This document shows, piece after piece, positions 34,543-57,349 of a DNA stretch of 64,000 nt. How positions within the stretch are numbered: the stretch's first letter is position 1; each line of letters begins with the position of its first letter. Made by a program: the position numbers and the translations under genes. Location: NCBI GenBank assembly GCA_039621445.1, contig CP154956.1, forward strand, positions 90,030,482-90,094,481, written 5' to 3'. The notes under the pieces are model-generated. The model was given only the letters and a program-made list of their open reading frames with translations. It was not told the DNA's origin and did not search any database. This DNA comes from Euglena gracilis (Eukaryota; Euglenida; Euglenophyceae; Euglenales).

Positions 34543-35828
34543 CCCCCCGGGGGTCCTTAAGAAATTCCCTGTACGGGAGAGAGCAAAAAAAAACGTTGTT
34601 CCGGCATTTTCAAACCCTTGTTTGATCAAGTCTGCTGGAAATTCATGACAACCTTGGCCTGGCCTGTTGCAAATGGCCTGCTGCAAGATTGCACAGCAGG
34701 CATTTTGGCAATGTGGCATTTACCTTGAACCACTTTTAAATTTTTTCAGCCTTTTAGCCGCCTTTGGCTCCTTTGTGAGCCTCTTTTGGCCACTTTGTGG
34801 CTCGTTTTGGACGTTTTTTTTTTGGCCATTTTTTGGCCATTTATGGCCATTTCAGGCCGTTGTTGGCTGCTCTTTGCTGCTTCTGGCAGCCTTAGCCTGC
34901 TTTTGACTGCTTCTTCCTGCCCCTTTTTTATTTGCAGTGTTCCCCATCACTGACCCTGCTCTCCCTGCTCACACATGTGAGCCTGTTTTTTTAAATTATG
35001 CCGGTAGTGCAAGCAACGCATTTCCAGGCTTCCTGCTTTCCCTTGGGGTTGTCAACAGTTTCGCTTTTTTGTTTGTATTTATATTCGGCACATGTGCGGG
35101 CGTGCAAAGGTGTGTGCACGGGTGTGCACGCGTGTGTTAGAGTCAGGGTACCCAAAAACCACCCCAAAATGCCATTCTTGGCAATTCTTGACCCCCTTTT
35201 TTTCAAAATTTTCGGCAAATTTTTTTCATTCCAGCCCTTGGGGGAGGGGTCCACAGCCCGGCTGGGAGGTGCTGGCTAGAAAAAAAAGGTGCTGGCTGGC
35301 TGGACCCCCGGGGGGGGGGGGTCCCCTCTGGCTTGAGAAATTTCACCTTTAAATTCTGACTGAGAAATGCCAACCCAGCTGGACGCACTAGACGCAGAGG
35401 GGGGGGGTCATAGGTCAGGTTTTTGCCCAGCCGAGGGTCGGTCAGGAAAATTTTTCGGCGTTTTTGGCCGATTTTGGCTGGATTTTGGGTGGGTGGGTTG
35501 TTGACCCCCTCCCCAGGGGGGGGGGGTCGTGGGTGGGTGGATGGGTTTTTGAAGAAGAAAAAAGTGGGTGGGTGGATTTTGGGCCCAGGAAAACGTCCCC
35601 CCCCCCGGGTGGTTACCAAGTGAATCCACGCCATGAACCCCCAGCCCATAGGGGGGGGGGGGTTCAACCAGCAACTTTTTTCCAGCCAGCACCTTTTTCC
35701 AGCTGGCCCGGGCCCCCCCCCAGGTCCTTAACAAAACACCTGGTTGAGTGCATGTGTGTGCTTAGTTCTGAAGTGCGTTCTTTTGCGTTGTATTGTCTTG
35801 TTCTGTGCTGTGCTGTGGTGATGTATTG

Positions 35829-36205
35829 TGTAAACCCTCCCCCCAAATAATACCCCCCCCTTGGGGTCTGACTTTGGCGACCGAAATAATACCCCCCCCC
35901 TGGTTTCGGACCGAAGGCCCGGATTTTGACCTGAAAATGTAGGTAAAAATCACAATTTCTGACAACAAATGACGAAAAAAATCGATTTTTCTGGATCATC
36001 TGACCTCTAAAAAATGGTTTAATTTCAGAAGAAAGTGCAAAAAATGACCCCAAAGGGAGGTTTTGGCGCTATTTTGGCTCCTAAAAATTTCGAAATTTTT
36101 GGGGAAATAATACCCCCCCCCCAAATAATACCCCCCCCTCGGGCCGGGACTTCGGGCGAAAAAAATAATACCCGGGGGGGTATTATTTGGGGGGGTTTAC
36201 ATGTG
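35829..36205. repeat. Poly-C/G hairpin (AAATAATACCCC type)
   Basis: GTAAACCCTCCCCCCAAATAA to TTATTTGGGGGGGTTTAC with many AATAATACCCCCCC units. Confidence 0.7.
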
Positions 36206-36667
36206 AAAATGTGTGGTGTGTTTCCGTTCCCCACCCCACTTGGAGGGTACCTGCCCAATTTTTTCCGGACTCCGAGGGGGGGAGGTTGGCCAGACATTGC
36301 CAGAAGTGCCCACCCAGCGTGCCTGAAAGCGGTAGAATAGAGTTTTCAGAACTGACTGGAATCCATCGATTTTGAGCAATTTGGTTCAAGTGGCTGGAGT
36401 TATCCCCTCGAGATGAAGGGGGGGTTGGAGTAGATTGCCTGACTGGTTTTGTGGAAGTCGGAAGTGACCCTTCGGGGGTCGGTATACGATGGTAAACCTC
36501 CCCCGAATAATTTACCCCTGCAAAGTTAGTTAACCAATCTTCACAAATTGTAATTTTCTGATTCAAGCTCCCTTTCATCGGGCAACAAAACGCGTGGCAT
36601 TTCAGATGATTTTGTGTGTTTACGGCATCCTGGCTTCCTAGACAGATGCATCCAGGGGTTTTCTTAC

Positions 36668-36838
36668 CTACCCCCCCCCCGGGAAATTGTCATGCCCGAG
36701 AACCTGTCAGGTTCCCGCCCGGGAAACTGTCAGGGTCCCTGGTACCGGCCAACCTGTCAGTATAGGAAGTTGTCAGGGTCCCCGGTACTGGCCAACCTGT
36801 CAGGTGACAGTTTCCCGGGAGGGGGGGGGTAGGTAAGC
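36668..36838. repeat. Poly-C/G hairpin (GGAAATTGTCA type)
   Basis: TTACCTACCCCCCCCCCGGG to CCCGGGAGGGGGGGGTAGGTAA, with CCAACCTGTCAG repeats. Confidence 0.68.
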
Positions 36839-38207
36839 CGGAGGGGACCCTGTCCCCCAGGGTGGGTCCAGCCAGCACCTTTTTTCCAGCCAGCACCTCC
36901 CGGCTGCGGGATCCGCTGAAACAAAGTTCGGGCCAGCCCGGCAAAGCCAGGACGGACGGAAAATTTTTTGGCACGGAGAATTTTTGAAAATGGGGTTTAA
37001 AATGGCCCAAAATGGCAGTGTTCGCTGGTGTTTGGGTTTTTCGTCTCGAAGTTTTGGCTGAAAAATGCCAACCCAGCTGGATTTGGCTTTTTTTGGCCCG
37101 CAGGACCCCCCCCCCCTTCTGGGGTCCTTAAGAAAACCGCTGGATGCATCACAGCCGTCGTTCTCTCTCGGACGTTTTCCGGCCTGCCCCCACGCGAAGG
37201 TTAGGTGTGGTTTTGTGAGTGGGTGTTTGCTGTTTGTGGTCCCATTGGCCCAGGAAAGGAAGGACGGGGGAATGGAGGGCGGCAGCCTGGCCGGGATAAT
37301 GGCAGTGGCAATCAGGCCTATGTTCTGCCCAGCGGAGCCGCCGATGCCGTGCACATTCCCCTCCGGCTTTTTCCCACAGTGCCACGGTGTGGCAAGACAA
37401 TGGGTATATGTATGCATATGCACACATGCATACATATGTACATTCCCCCCCTTGTCCTCGAATGGCCCATAACACACACCCCTCCCTCGTCGCATGTCAA
37501 CCGCATTTTTCCCGTACCAAAAGTGCAATTTTCTTCATGGTGAAGTGCACATGACACGGCGTGTCTATAACACACACCCTGTGCCAACCGCATTTTCCCT
37601 ACACTTTGTCTTGTCAAGGACAAGGGGGGGAATGTATACGGATGTACACATGCATTTATATGCATTTGTATATATGCATAGATATGCACATGTCAGGTTA
37701 TTCTGATGTCAAAAACCTGTTATTACCCCCCTTCTGGGAAATTGCCACAAGTCCTCCCGGGAAGTTAGTCATTTTCCTGTCACATACAGATTTTGCCATC
37801 TTCCCTTCCCATAGGTGATCTGATCCCTGTAGCAGCCAGAAAGGCATTTCTGGGAAGCGTGTGCAGGAAGAAGGCAGGCTGGATTCTAAGGTAAGTTGAT
37901 TGAGGTGTGCTTCTGAGGTGTGCTTGCCAGGACAGGCACTCCAACTGCCAGATCCTCCGGGGGAGGGGCATGACCAAAAGTGCGTACGCTCAAAGCACTC
38001 CAGTGCCAAATGGCCCATTTTTGGGCGAAGTTCTGCCCATGCCCAGGAAAGCACCTGCGTGCTTTGGGTTGAACACCAGGGCCCTCAGAACCCCCCCCCC
38101 CGGGGGGAGGGTCAAAATCAGCGTGAGGGGAGGGGTGGGGCACTCATGAATGTCTAAATGTGGTTGACCTGCCATACGGCCGTGCTGTACTGTCTGAAAG
38201 CAATAGT
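36839..38207. other. Element fragments and an ambiguous GC-rich block
   Basis: 36839-37135 is a CAGGGG-family fragment (ends GGGGTCCTTAAGAAAACC). 37240-37390 has open, GC-rich readings on both strands (+ NQAYVLPSGAADAVHIPLRL, - EGNVHGIGGSAGQNIGLIAT), neither assignable. Confidence 0.4.
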
Positions 38208-38455
38208 AAACCCCCCCCAAATAGCCTGGCGGGGGGGGGGGGGGGCTTGCTCCTGGCGGTGGCCGAATAACTTGGCGGGGGGTGGGGGGCAAAAAAGATG
38301 GTTGCAGTAACTTGGCCCCCCCCCTTTTTGGGCAAAATTCCTTTACGACGCTGAAAAAGGGGCCCAAATAACCTGACGGGGGCAGGTTATTTGGGCCAAC
38401 AGTTGGTTCCAATAACCTGGCACCCCACCAGGGTATTTGGGTGGGGGGGGGTTAA
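38208..38455. repeat. Poly-C/G hairpin (AATAGCCTGGCGGG type)
   Basis: GTAAACCCCCCCCAAATAGC to GTATTTGGGTGGGGGGGGGTTA. Immediately followed by the palindromic array at 38460. Confidence 0.65.
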
Positions 38456-38713
38456 TACAGCAGTAGTTTACTAAACTACTACTGTGTTTACAGCAGTAGT
38501 TTACTAAACTACTACTGTGTTTACAGCAGTAGTTTACTAAACTACTACTGTGTTTACAGCAGTAGTTTACTAAACTACTACTGTGTTTACAGCAGTAGTT
38601 TACTAAACTACTACTGTTGCAGTAGTTTACTAAACTACTACTGTGTTTACAGCAGTAGTTTACTAAACTACTACTGTGTTTACAGCAGTAGTTTACTAAA
38701 CTACTACTGTGTT
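38456..38713. repeat. Array of near-perfect palindromes
   Basis: About eight units of CAGTAGTTTACTAAACTACT plus ACTGTGTTTACAG spacer, mostly 33 bp apart. Each unit can form its own hairpin. The array ends 60 bp before an ankyrin exon. Confidence 0.85.
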
Positions 38714-38776
38714 TTTCCATCGTTGGAGCGGTCGGGGGGCGGGGGTGAAAAGTGTTGCCCGCGCTCCGCTGGCCGC

Positions 38777-49916
<11,140 letters not shown>

Positions 49917-49961
49917 GTCCGGCTAGGGCTTGCCGGGGCGGAGGGACACGTGTCAGGCAAC

Positions 49962-51117
49962 GGTGTTGCGGGTATGGATGTGGATGGATGGGTCACCATA
50001 CATACATATATATATATATGTATGTATATATATACATATATATGTATATATAGATGTATATGTATATGTCATATACACCTCATTGGGCCCCCAGCTTGTT
50101 ACCCCCCCCCTCCCGGCTCTTTGGTCCAAAATGCCACCACCCCCCCCCCCCCCCCGAAGTCGGCCCCCGGACTGTTGGGACCGAGATGGCCCCCCTTTTT
50201 GAGGCATTTTGGCTTGGCGGCTCATTGCCCCCCCCCCCCCCTGGCCGTTGGATTCAACATGCCCCCCCCCCAAAGTTGGCCCCCCAGGTATTATGCTGGT
50301 ACATGTTTACGCTGCGTGGATGTACTCTAGGATGCCACCTATTGTGGGGAGGAAAAACGCCCTCGTGCTAGAACTTCTGAAGGTCTTTTGGCGTTGCACT
50401 TTTTTTTAGACGCTTGCCTTGCCTACCACCCCACCTGGATGCCAGCGGCCCTGCAGCCAGCTCGGGGTGCACCTTCCCGCATTCCACCCGCAGCGAGATT
50501 ATTCTCAAGCCCGGGCTTTGGCTTCCGAACAAGATTAACTCTTAGCCAATTGTGTGGAGAAGAGGCCCAAGAGCATTCCTCTGGGGGAAGTTTTTCGGGG
50601 GGGGGGGGGGTGACCCATTGTTGGGGTCATTTGGATTTACACATTACATCAAAAAAGGAACAATTCTCTCTTGGCCTTGCCCACAATTTTTTCCAACCTT
50701 TTTTGACAACTTTTTTGTGTTACGTTGATGGCGAATTTCCATGCATTTTTTGTTGAAAAATTGTGCTTTGGTTTCCAACCCGAAAGAATTGGCTTCAACC
50801 ATCTTGTTTGGGCGTTTCATGCAGTTTGCTGAATCGCTTTTTTTTTGGTAGTTTTGTTTTCTGGATTTCACTCCGGCCCATTTTGATCCTCCGCAGATTT
50901 CTGATTTTCTGAATTTCGCCTAATCGATCGCCACCCTCCAGCAGGGTTCTTCCAAAACGTTTGTGCTTTGCACAAAACCTTGGACAACAAAACAAAGCAC
51001 TTTTTTATTTTTTATTTTTTTAATTATTATTGTTTTATTATTATTTTAAACAACAGGCAGGACTGCATCTTGCTCAAAAAAAACGAAGGCCTTCCTGGAC
51101 CCTGGCCCTGGACCGGA
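49962..51117. other. Intronic region, no firm exon
   Basis: An ATAT tract at about 50000-50070, poly-C runs, and AT-rich sequence to 51.1 kb. A short open block after TTTTTTTTAG (50410-50500) was considered but has no frame-consistent joins. Confidence 0.45.
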
Positions 51118-51172
51118 GTCTGATGTGCTCTTTTCGGACCCGTTGTACGGGTCCGAAAAGAGCACATCAGAC
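51118..51172. repeat. Perfect 26-bp hairpin with 3-nt loop
   Basis: The left arm starts GTCTGATGTGCTCTTTTCGG and the right arm ends CCGAAAAGAGCACATCAGAC. No mismatch. Not C/G-capped like the other hairpins. Confidence 0.9.
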
Positions 51173-51262
51173 TTCTTACAACGGTGCTTACCCCTGCTTC
51201 TGTTGGACAGATGAGAGTCTCTGACCAGTGAAGTGACGTTTTACGGGAAACCGTAAAGCGAA

Positions 51263-51757
51263 AGTACCTCCCTTGTCCAACGACCGGCCTTGCCCAACGA
51301 CCACCCCCCCCCAGTCAGTAGCGATCTTTTTCCAGGTGATCTTTTTTTCCAGATGTTCATGTTCTTACCTCCAGCATTTTCTTACAATTTTCACGGTGGA
51401 TTTTGTGCCGAGTTGGCCAGCATACGAAACCTATGTGTTGCTGCCTTGTTAATTGCCGCACGTTTCTCCCCTTTTCATCATGAATCTGAGAGTTGTGGCC
51501 GTGTCAGGCAAAGGAAACCTTTGCTTCACCTTGGGGCGAAGCAGGAGAAAAAAATTTTTTGACACCGGTCTTGTCTAACGACCACCCCCCGGTCAGTAGC
51601 GACATTTGGCAAAAAAGCGACCACCCCCCGGTCAGTAGCGATATTTGGCAAAAAAAACCGACCACCCCCGGTCAGTAGTGACATTTGGCAAAAAAGCGAC
51701 CCCCCCCCGGTCGGTAGCGACATTTAGCAGTCGTTGGACAAGGGGGGGGGGGGAGGT
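51263..51757. repeat. Poly-C/G hairpin with ~43-bp tandem units
   Basis: GTACCTCCCTTGTCCAACGACC to CGTTGGACAAGGGGGGGGGGG. Four tandem units with CGACCACCCCCCGGTCAGTA and ACATTTGGCAAAAAA. A half copy lies at 20755-20880. Confidence 0.7.
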
Positions 51758-52452
51758 AGTTTAGGGGTTCCCGCAAGTTTCATTTGAAGCGTGACAATGT
51801 GCCAGGGCAATGCGACGGTGCGCGTCTTTTTGCTCTTGGTTCCCTGACAGCGCTCTGGCCGGAAACCAGTTCATCCTAACAATGCGTAAGGAGTGCCTAC
51901 AGGATCCTGTGAAGAATATGTCAGGATGACATATTAGGCGGTCAACAGAAAAATGAAAACAATTTCATGCAACTCTCCATCCAAAGGGGCGGCAAATTGT
52001 CTGCTGATCAGAGTTTTTTTTTTTAATTTGGGTGACCTAGGGGGGGGGGGTCCATACAATCACTTAGTCACTGGCCGACCCCTCCCCCAGCCCCCCCGGG
52101 GGGGGGGGGCAGTGACTGACTGGTTTCCCAAAAAAAGTGACTGACTATTTTTTCGAAAAGTGGAGTGACCCCCCCCGGGGGGTCGATAAAAAAATTGTAT
52201 GGGGGTCCGCTGAGTGTTCACCCCCCCCAATTTATTTTCAGCGTTTTGTACCAAAAAAGCGAGATTGCCCTCCCCCAAAGTGGGCCCTGAGCCCCTCCCC
52301 CGCGTTGCCCCCCCCCCTCGTGGGTGGGTGGATGGGTTCGGACCCCCATGGGTCCCAAAAAAAAAACTGTTGTCAAAAGAGGGTCCCAAAGGAAAGCTGC
52401 TGTCGATCCGTTGATCGATCTCCCCAAACCGACCGGCCGGGCCAGAGTCCGC

Positions 52453-52545
52453 CGCCGACCACCTCACGATGTGGGTCAGCCGGTGCACCGCGTTCCACAT
52501 CCGCAGCACCTCGGCGAAGGTCATCTACCGCATGTACACGCATGG
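52453..52545 (+). CDS. Exon of unknown function
   Basis: SAADHLTMWVSRCTAFHIRS then TSAKVIYRMYTHGRAA, with nearly every third position G or C. An in-frame TGA upstream limits its start. The AG acceptor (GGGCCAG) fits a phase 1 donor in the preceding exon region. The family is not recognised. Confidence 0.6.
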
Positions 52546-52973
52546 CCGCGCCGCCCCTCAGGCATCACAACACGCCGTTGCTTACACAAAAAATTTTGAC
52601 CCCGACCCCCCTCAGTTGCACGAAAGGCTTCTTGTCCATTTGTGGCCGGCGCTAACTTCGCGTCTGGCCCAGTTTGCCGTGTGGTGATCCCAACCCCCCC
52701 CCCCTGCCAGCAGCCTTTATCAGGCCACAACTTTTTTCCATCCAGCCCAAATTTTCCCGCCTCTGAGCTGGACCCTCCCCCCAGGAACAACAGCCTGAAC
52801 CACATCGTATGTCAGGGGGGATTTTTTGTATAATTGTAATTGCTCCTTCTGGGCCACTCCAAGGGTTCGGAGGAGGGATGACTGGGATGCAGACCACAAA
52901 TGGGGGGGTCCAATTTGCCAGCTGGAAAAAGGTGCTGGTTCAACCTCCTCGGAGGTTCAAGGGGGGGGTGCAG

Positions 52974-53290
52974 CAGGGCGGTCCTTAAGGGACAGGAAAG
53001 TTTTTTTTCTTATTTCCTTAAGGACCGCCCCCCCTTTCGGCCAAAGGGCCGGCCAAGGGCCAGACTGGGACTTGAACGGGGGCAAAATTTTAACAGTCGA
53101 AAAACACAGCTGTTGATGATTTGGGTGGGTGGACGTTGGTCCAAGGGTGCCAGGAATCAATTTTTTTCCTGATATTGACCTGTTCTCGCTGAGGAATGCC
53201 AAAATGTCTTGCCCTTTTTCCCGTACATTTTTCACTGAGTGTGCTGGGACAGCGGAGTTTTGTTTTTTTATTTGCTTAAGAACCGCCCTG
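52974..53290. mobile_element. 317-bp GGCGGTCC family MITE, intact
   Basis: CAGGGCGGTCCTTAAG to CTTAAGAACCGCCCTG. Perfect 8-bp repeats GGGTGCAG lie at 52966-52973 and 53291-53298. It is the same length as the copy at 43.3 kb. Confidence 0.92.
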
Positions 53291-53449
53291 GGGTGCAGGC
53301 AGGAAACGGAAACCAGCAGGACGCCTGACTCTAGTTGTGAACTGATTTTCCAGAAATGATTTCAATGCCAGAAATCATCAGGCAAGTCTTAGAATTCCCT
53401 GAGCAGCCTGTTTCGACCCTTTTTTTTTTAACTGGCATTATTGGTATCA

Positions 53450-53622
53450 TTGGTAAACCCCCCCGAAAAATTCTCATACCCCAGAACCTGTCAGGACGTG
53501 GCTGGGAAATTATCAGGGTCCCCAGCACTCGACAACCTGGCATGATAGGAAGTTGTCAGTGTCGTTGGTGGGTTCCAACCTCTCCGGTGACGTGACCGTT
53601 TCCCGGGGGGGGGGGGGGGGAT
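53450..53622. repeat. Poly-C/G hairpin (CAGAACCTGTCAGG type)
   Basis: GTAAACCCCCCCGAAAAATTC to GTGACCGTTTCCCGGGGGGG. It sits directly before an exon. Confidence 0.6.
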
Positions 53623-53667
53623 TGGTGGGGCTTTTTGGCACAAGGGCCAGCGACGAGCGGGCGGCGC

Positions 53668-53784
53668 AGACGGGACAAGGCGGTCACCAGCTCGGGGCAG
53701 CCGGTGGTGGAGTGGGAGGAGGACGAGGACGAGCTGCGCCGCGACCTGCCGCCGCCGGCCCACCCCCCCGCCTGTGGGCCGGTG
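53668..53784 (+). CDS. Acidic linker exon
   Basis: It encodes RRDKAVTSSGQPVVEWEEDE then DELRRDLPPPAHPPACGPV. The acidic run and GC3 pattern select the frame. The left boundary is unresolved. A 9-bp GCGCCGCCC stem to the exon at 52.5 kb exists but is one base out of frame. Confidence 0.6.
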
Positions 53785-54392
53785 TGGCAGGGCCATGCCC
53801 GCCAATGAGGCATGCTTAGGCCATTTCCGGCAGACTATGGTGCTTTTTTTTCCCCGGTTGCCCCCCCCTTTTCATTTCGGGTTACCCCATTTTATCTGGC
53901 GGTGATGTTTCCATTTGGGGATAAATGCTAAAAATTGCAGGCGACCACAAAGATGGTCCCCAATCACCAGTCTCTGGTTTCCCTGGTATCCGGCCAGGTT
54001 GGCGAGCCGGCAAATCAAGTTCCGGGGAGGGGGGAGGGCTAACCAGCCAGTCGCCGAAGGGACTTTGGTGGGGTGGGGGCAAGCTGACTCCAACGTGCAG
54101 TGATGACTGGCTTTGGACGAGGTACAACAGGCTCAGCAAGGGTTCTGGGCCGACTGGGTGGGTGGGCTGGACCCCGTTTGGGCTGGCTCTCCCAGGTTTT
54201 TGCGGAGAAGCATTTCCGCAAATGTCGAAGCACCTCAATAATTTGGTGGAAGCCAACCCCTGGAGGTTGTGGGTGGGTAGTTTGAGCCAACAAGGCGCAG
54301 GTTAAGTGAAATGGGCACCTGGGGGAGGGGGGTAAAACCCTGGGAAACACCCACCCACACCCACACCCACCCACCCACACCCACCCACACAC

Positions 54393-54436
<44 letters not shown>

Positions 54437-54462
54437 GGGGCTCAAAATCGCCCTCTGGGAGG
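53785..54462 (+). other. Nonconventional intron (CAG/CTG)
   Basis: CAG is at 53788-53790 and CTG at 54455-54457. It joins ACGPV to RRGAPDADPALR in phase 0. A CCCACA/CA microsatellite lies near its 3' end. Confidence 0.75.
54340..54435. repeat. CCCACA and (CA)n microsatellite
   Basis: Just before the right stem of the intron 53785-54462. Confidence 0.88.
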
Positions 54463-54561
54463 CGGCGAGGTGCCCCGGACGCTGACCCGGCGCTGCGCCA
54501 GCGGAAGCAGCAGGCGCTTCAGGGCGCGTTCTGGGTGAACGGCCTCGTGCACGCCGTCCCC
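54463..54561 (+). CDS. Exon of unknown function
   Basis: Thirty-three codons: RRGAPDADPALRQRKQQALQ and GAFWVNGLVHAVP. The frame would stop at TGA at 54600-54602 if not spliced. The family is not recognised. Confidence 0.7.
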
Positions 54562-55567
54562 GGCCAGGCCTGGCCGCCGGCCGTAACCCTCCCCCTAATG
54601 TGAAGGGCGCCGCTGGTGCCTTTCAGGAAAAAGCAGAAAAATGGTTGAGTAAAATAAGCACATGTTTTTTTCCCCACCAGAAATCCTTGATTTTGGACAA
54701 AAAAAAGTTTGAAAAAGGAGGTACAGAACGAAATTCGGAATCAAGTGAACGTTCTGTTGGCAATTGAAGGCAGCCAATGTTTGAAGAGACGCCGCCCAGA
54801 ACATTTTGATATAAAGCCAGGGGTTTTTGAAATCTGGGTTGGCATTATTAATAAAATTCTTATTTTTTTCTTTTTTTTCGCGCATTTTTCAAGGGTTTTT
54901 AAGGCTTTTGAAGTTTTTTTAACGGTTCTGTTTTTCAAGGGCCATCTAGGCATCAAATGGGGTCCAAAATTAAAAGTTGGAATACCTATTTCTTCCGAGT
55001 TTAGGTGGAGAGACAATGTTCCAGTGATGCCAGAAATAATCTTTTCCCGAATTTCGTTTTTTTTGTCGAAATTTTGCAACGTCGATTTTGCTTGGTTGGT
55101 GAATGATTCTTATTCTGAGGTTTTTTGGCGGGTTTTCAGGTGTTTTGAGGCATTTTGACTTCAATTTTCAGGTTTTTAAGTCCAGAGGCTCCGGGGGCCC
55201 GAAAATGGTCATTTTCAAGGAAATTTGGCTGGGTCGGCAGCCACCAGGATCCAAAGCTGACCCCGGGGGGGGGGGGAGGGCGGCGCTGTGGGCAGGCACC
55301 CCATAGCACAAGGCACCTCTCCCCCCCCCCCGGTCTGGTAAAACGAAGCCGATGCACTGTCCAGCGGCGTCCACTGCCCTCTTCCCACTTTTCTGTGTGG
55401 GGGATGCATGGCGCAGGCACAACGCCATGACTTGAAAAATTCCGATGTGGCCTCACGGTCCTGCGGCTTAGGTAAACCCGGGTCACCAAGTCTCGGCCTT
55501 AGGGCGGGTGGCGGGTGGGTTGTGTGCTGCTGGGTACCAGTCTGGCCGGCCAGCCCGGCCTGGCGCC
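54562..55567 (+). other. Nonconventional intron (CAGGCC/GGCCTG)
   Basis: CAG is at 54565-54567 and CTG at 55560-55562, with a 6-bp perfect stem start. It joins GLVHAVP to VLKVVEACCRAF in frame. Its interior carries a repeat (about 54820-55170) related to 59930-60290. Confidence 0.82.
54820..55170. repeat. Dispersed TTTTTAAGG-type repeat, copy 1
   Basis: It shares with 59930-60290 the order: T-rich arm, GGGCCATC.AGGCATC, GGTGGA.AGACAATGTTCCAG.GATGC, GAAATAATCTTTTCCCGA, GAAATTTTGCAAC, T-rich arm. Probably another MITE family. Confidence 0.6.
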
Positions 55568-55665
55568 GTGCTGAAGGTGGTGGAGGCGTGCTGCCGGGCG
55601 TTCCTGGCGGCGAAGCTGAGCATCGAGCGGGCGCACGCCAGCGTGAACTGGGGCGAGGCGAAGAG
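55568..55665 (+). CDS. Exon of unknown function
   Basis: It encodes VLKVVEACCRAFLAAKLSIE and RAHASVNWGEAK, helical in character and strongly GC3. It ends in phase 2. Confidence 0.75.
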
Positions 55666-56462
55666 CCCCGGCCGCGCCGCGGCTCGCCGCCCGGGCACGG
55701 CGGGAGCCCATTGGCCGCAGGCCACGGCCACCCTCCGTGTGGGTAGGTGTGTCTTGAAATGCAGACCCCCCCCAAAAAAATACACTTCTAAGCCACAATT
55801 CATTTTTTGATCATTTTTCAGATCGTGATGACCGCGAGGGGGGGTGTTTGGAGTTTGCCGGACGAGTCTGGTTTGAAGAGTGTCATGCATAACCTATCTC
55901 GCTCATTAGCATGAGACACTATCTACAAAATTGGAACTGAAAAGCTTTCAATCAAAGCACTGTCAGATTAGGATGATGTTATTTTTGATCTGGGAATTTG
56001 GGGGGGGACCGATGAGCTGAAGGCTGAGTAAGCCAAGTAGTGATGTCAAAGACTTTGCACACAAACTAACCTGTATGCAAACCTATTGGCTGTGTGGGGG
56101 TGCGGGCTTTGGGGGTGGGTATGTGCGGCCTGTGGCGTTGGGTATGTGCGGGCTGTGGGGGTGGGGCAAACCCCCAAAAAATAAGACCCCCCCCCCCTGG
56201 AGGCTTCCAGCAACGGACCCAAAAATCAGACCCAGGTCTTGTTTTTTGGGGGGGGGTTTACTGTGGGGGCTCTGTTTCCCTCCATCCTTCCACAGGTGAT
56301 TCTCGGAAACCCAAACGTACACGCAGTCATTGTCTCCTGTCCGCAGGGTGGTGGGGACCTGTGGTGTGAAGGGGCCGCGGAAACTCACAATTCTGTTCGG
56401 GGGACGGAGCACTTTTTTTCCCCGCTCCCCCCACCGGGGCCCCCGCCGGGGCGGCCGCGCCG
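55666..56462 (+). other. Nonconventional intron (CGGCCGC stem)
   Basis: +4 onward reads CGGCCGC and pairs with GCGGCCG ending at -6. It joins NWGEAK|S to APTVLMQFLV in frame. A second 9-bp stem inside (GGCACGGCG) gives the wrong frame. Confidence 0.65.
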
Positions 56463-56568
56463 TGCCCCCACGGTGCTGATGCAGTTCCTCGTGGCGCCGA
56501 CCGTGGACTCCAGAGGCCCCGGCACGGACACGCGGGCGCAGGCGGAGAGGACAGTAGCGGCCAGGGTT
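56463..56568 (+). CDS. Exon of unknown function
   Basis: It encodes APTVLMQFLVAPTVDSRGPG and TDTRAQAERTVA. GC3-rich. The right boundary is approximate. A 10-bp TTCTGCTTAA stem to the exon near 57.35 kb is present but one base off frame. Confidence 0.6.
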
Positions 56569-56624
56569 CTGCTTAAAGGTTTGCAGTTCCTCGGCGGGGG
56601 GGGGGGGGGCTGGATACCCAGCCA

Positions 56625-56830
56625 CCCACCCACGGGAACCACACCAACCACACAAGATGATGGTGGTGAGTGTATGTCTCCACAGCGCTGGAATTACACC
56701 AGAGTTATTCCCCCGGCCATTGAGGAGCACAAAGGAGTACCGGGGTAAGGGGTCCCTGGCCACTCACCACACAGCAAACAGGGCCAGAAGCGAAGTTAGC
56801 GCCGGCCATAAACAGACAAGAAGCCTAAGC
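56625..56830. repeat. Dispersed repeat, second copy
   Basis: Counterpart of 33545-33790, diverged by small indels. Confidence 0.78.
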
Positions 56831-57349
56831 AACAAGGGGGGGGGGGGGGCTGGATGGCTGGACGGCAGCCAGTCCAAATTTCGTTATAGTGGGAATCCTG
56901 ATGGTTCTCCCGGGGTTGCTTACAGGTCTAAATTTTTTAAACCAAAAGTCTCCCTGTTTCGGGGACGCAATTGTTGAGGGTTTTTTTGGGGGATCAAAGC
57001 CAGCCAAAGAAACGCTTCAACACTTCAAAAACCCCAGTTCCTGGTCGGCACGCAGCGCAGAGGAGTTTTTTTTTTCAGTCAGGGGCTGACCTGACTGCCC
57101 CCCCCCCCAGGAGTCCAGCTAGTGGCTTTTTTCCCAGTGGCTGACAAAATGTCTACCAGCTGGCGGACCACCCCTCGCCCCCCTAGAACAAGCTCTCCAG
57201 GTCCTTAATGGGGGGAGGGGGGCGCAAATGCGCAAATGATTTTTTTCGTTTTTTATATTTGGCCAAATTTGCGTTTTTTTGTTTTTTTGTGTGTTTTTTT
57301 TGAACGTCCATGTTGCGTCCCCCCCCCCCCCCCCTCCTTAAGCAGAAGG

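Noticed and set aside
38456-38713. CRISPR-like array
   Set aside because: Units are palindromic tandem copies without unique spacers, in a eukaryotic intron.
50410-50540. Possible exon DACLAYHPTWMPAALQP
   Set aside because: It has an AG at the left, but no donor or stem keeps frame with neighbours and third-position bias is weak.
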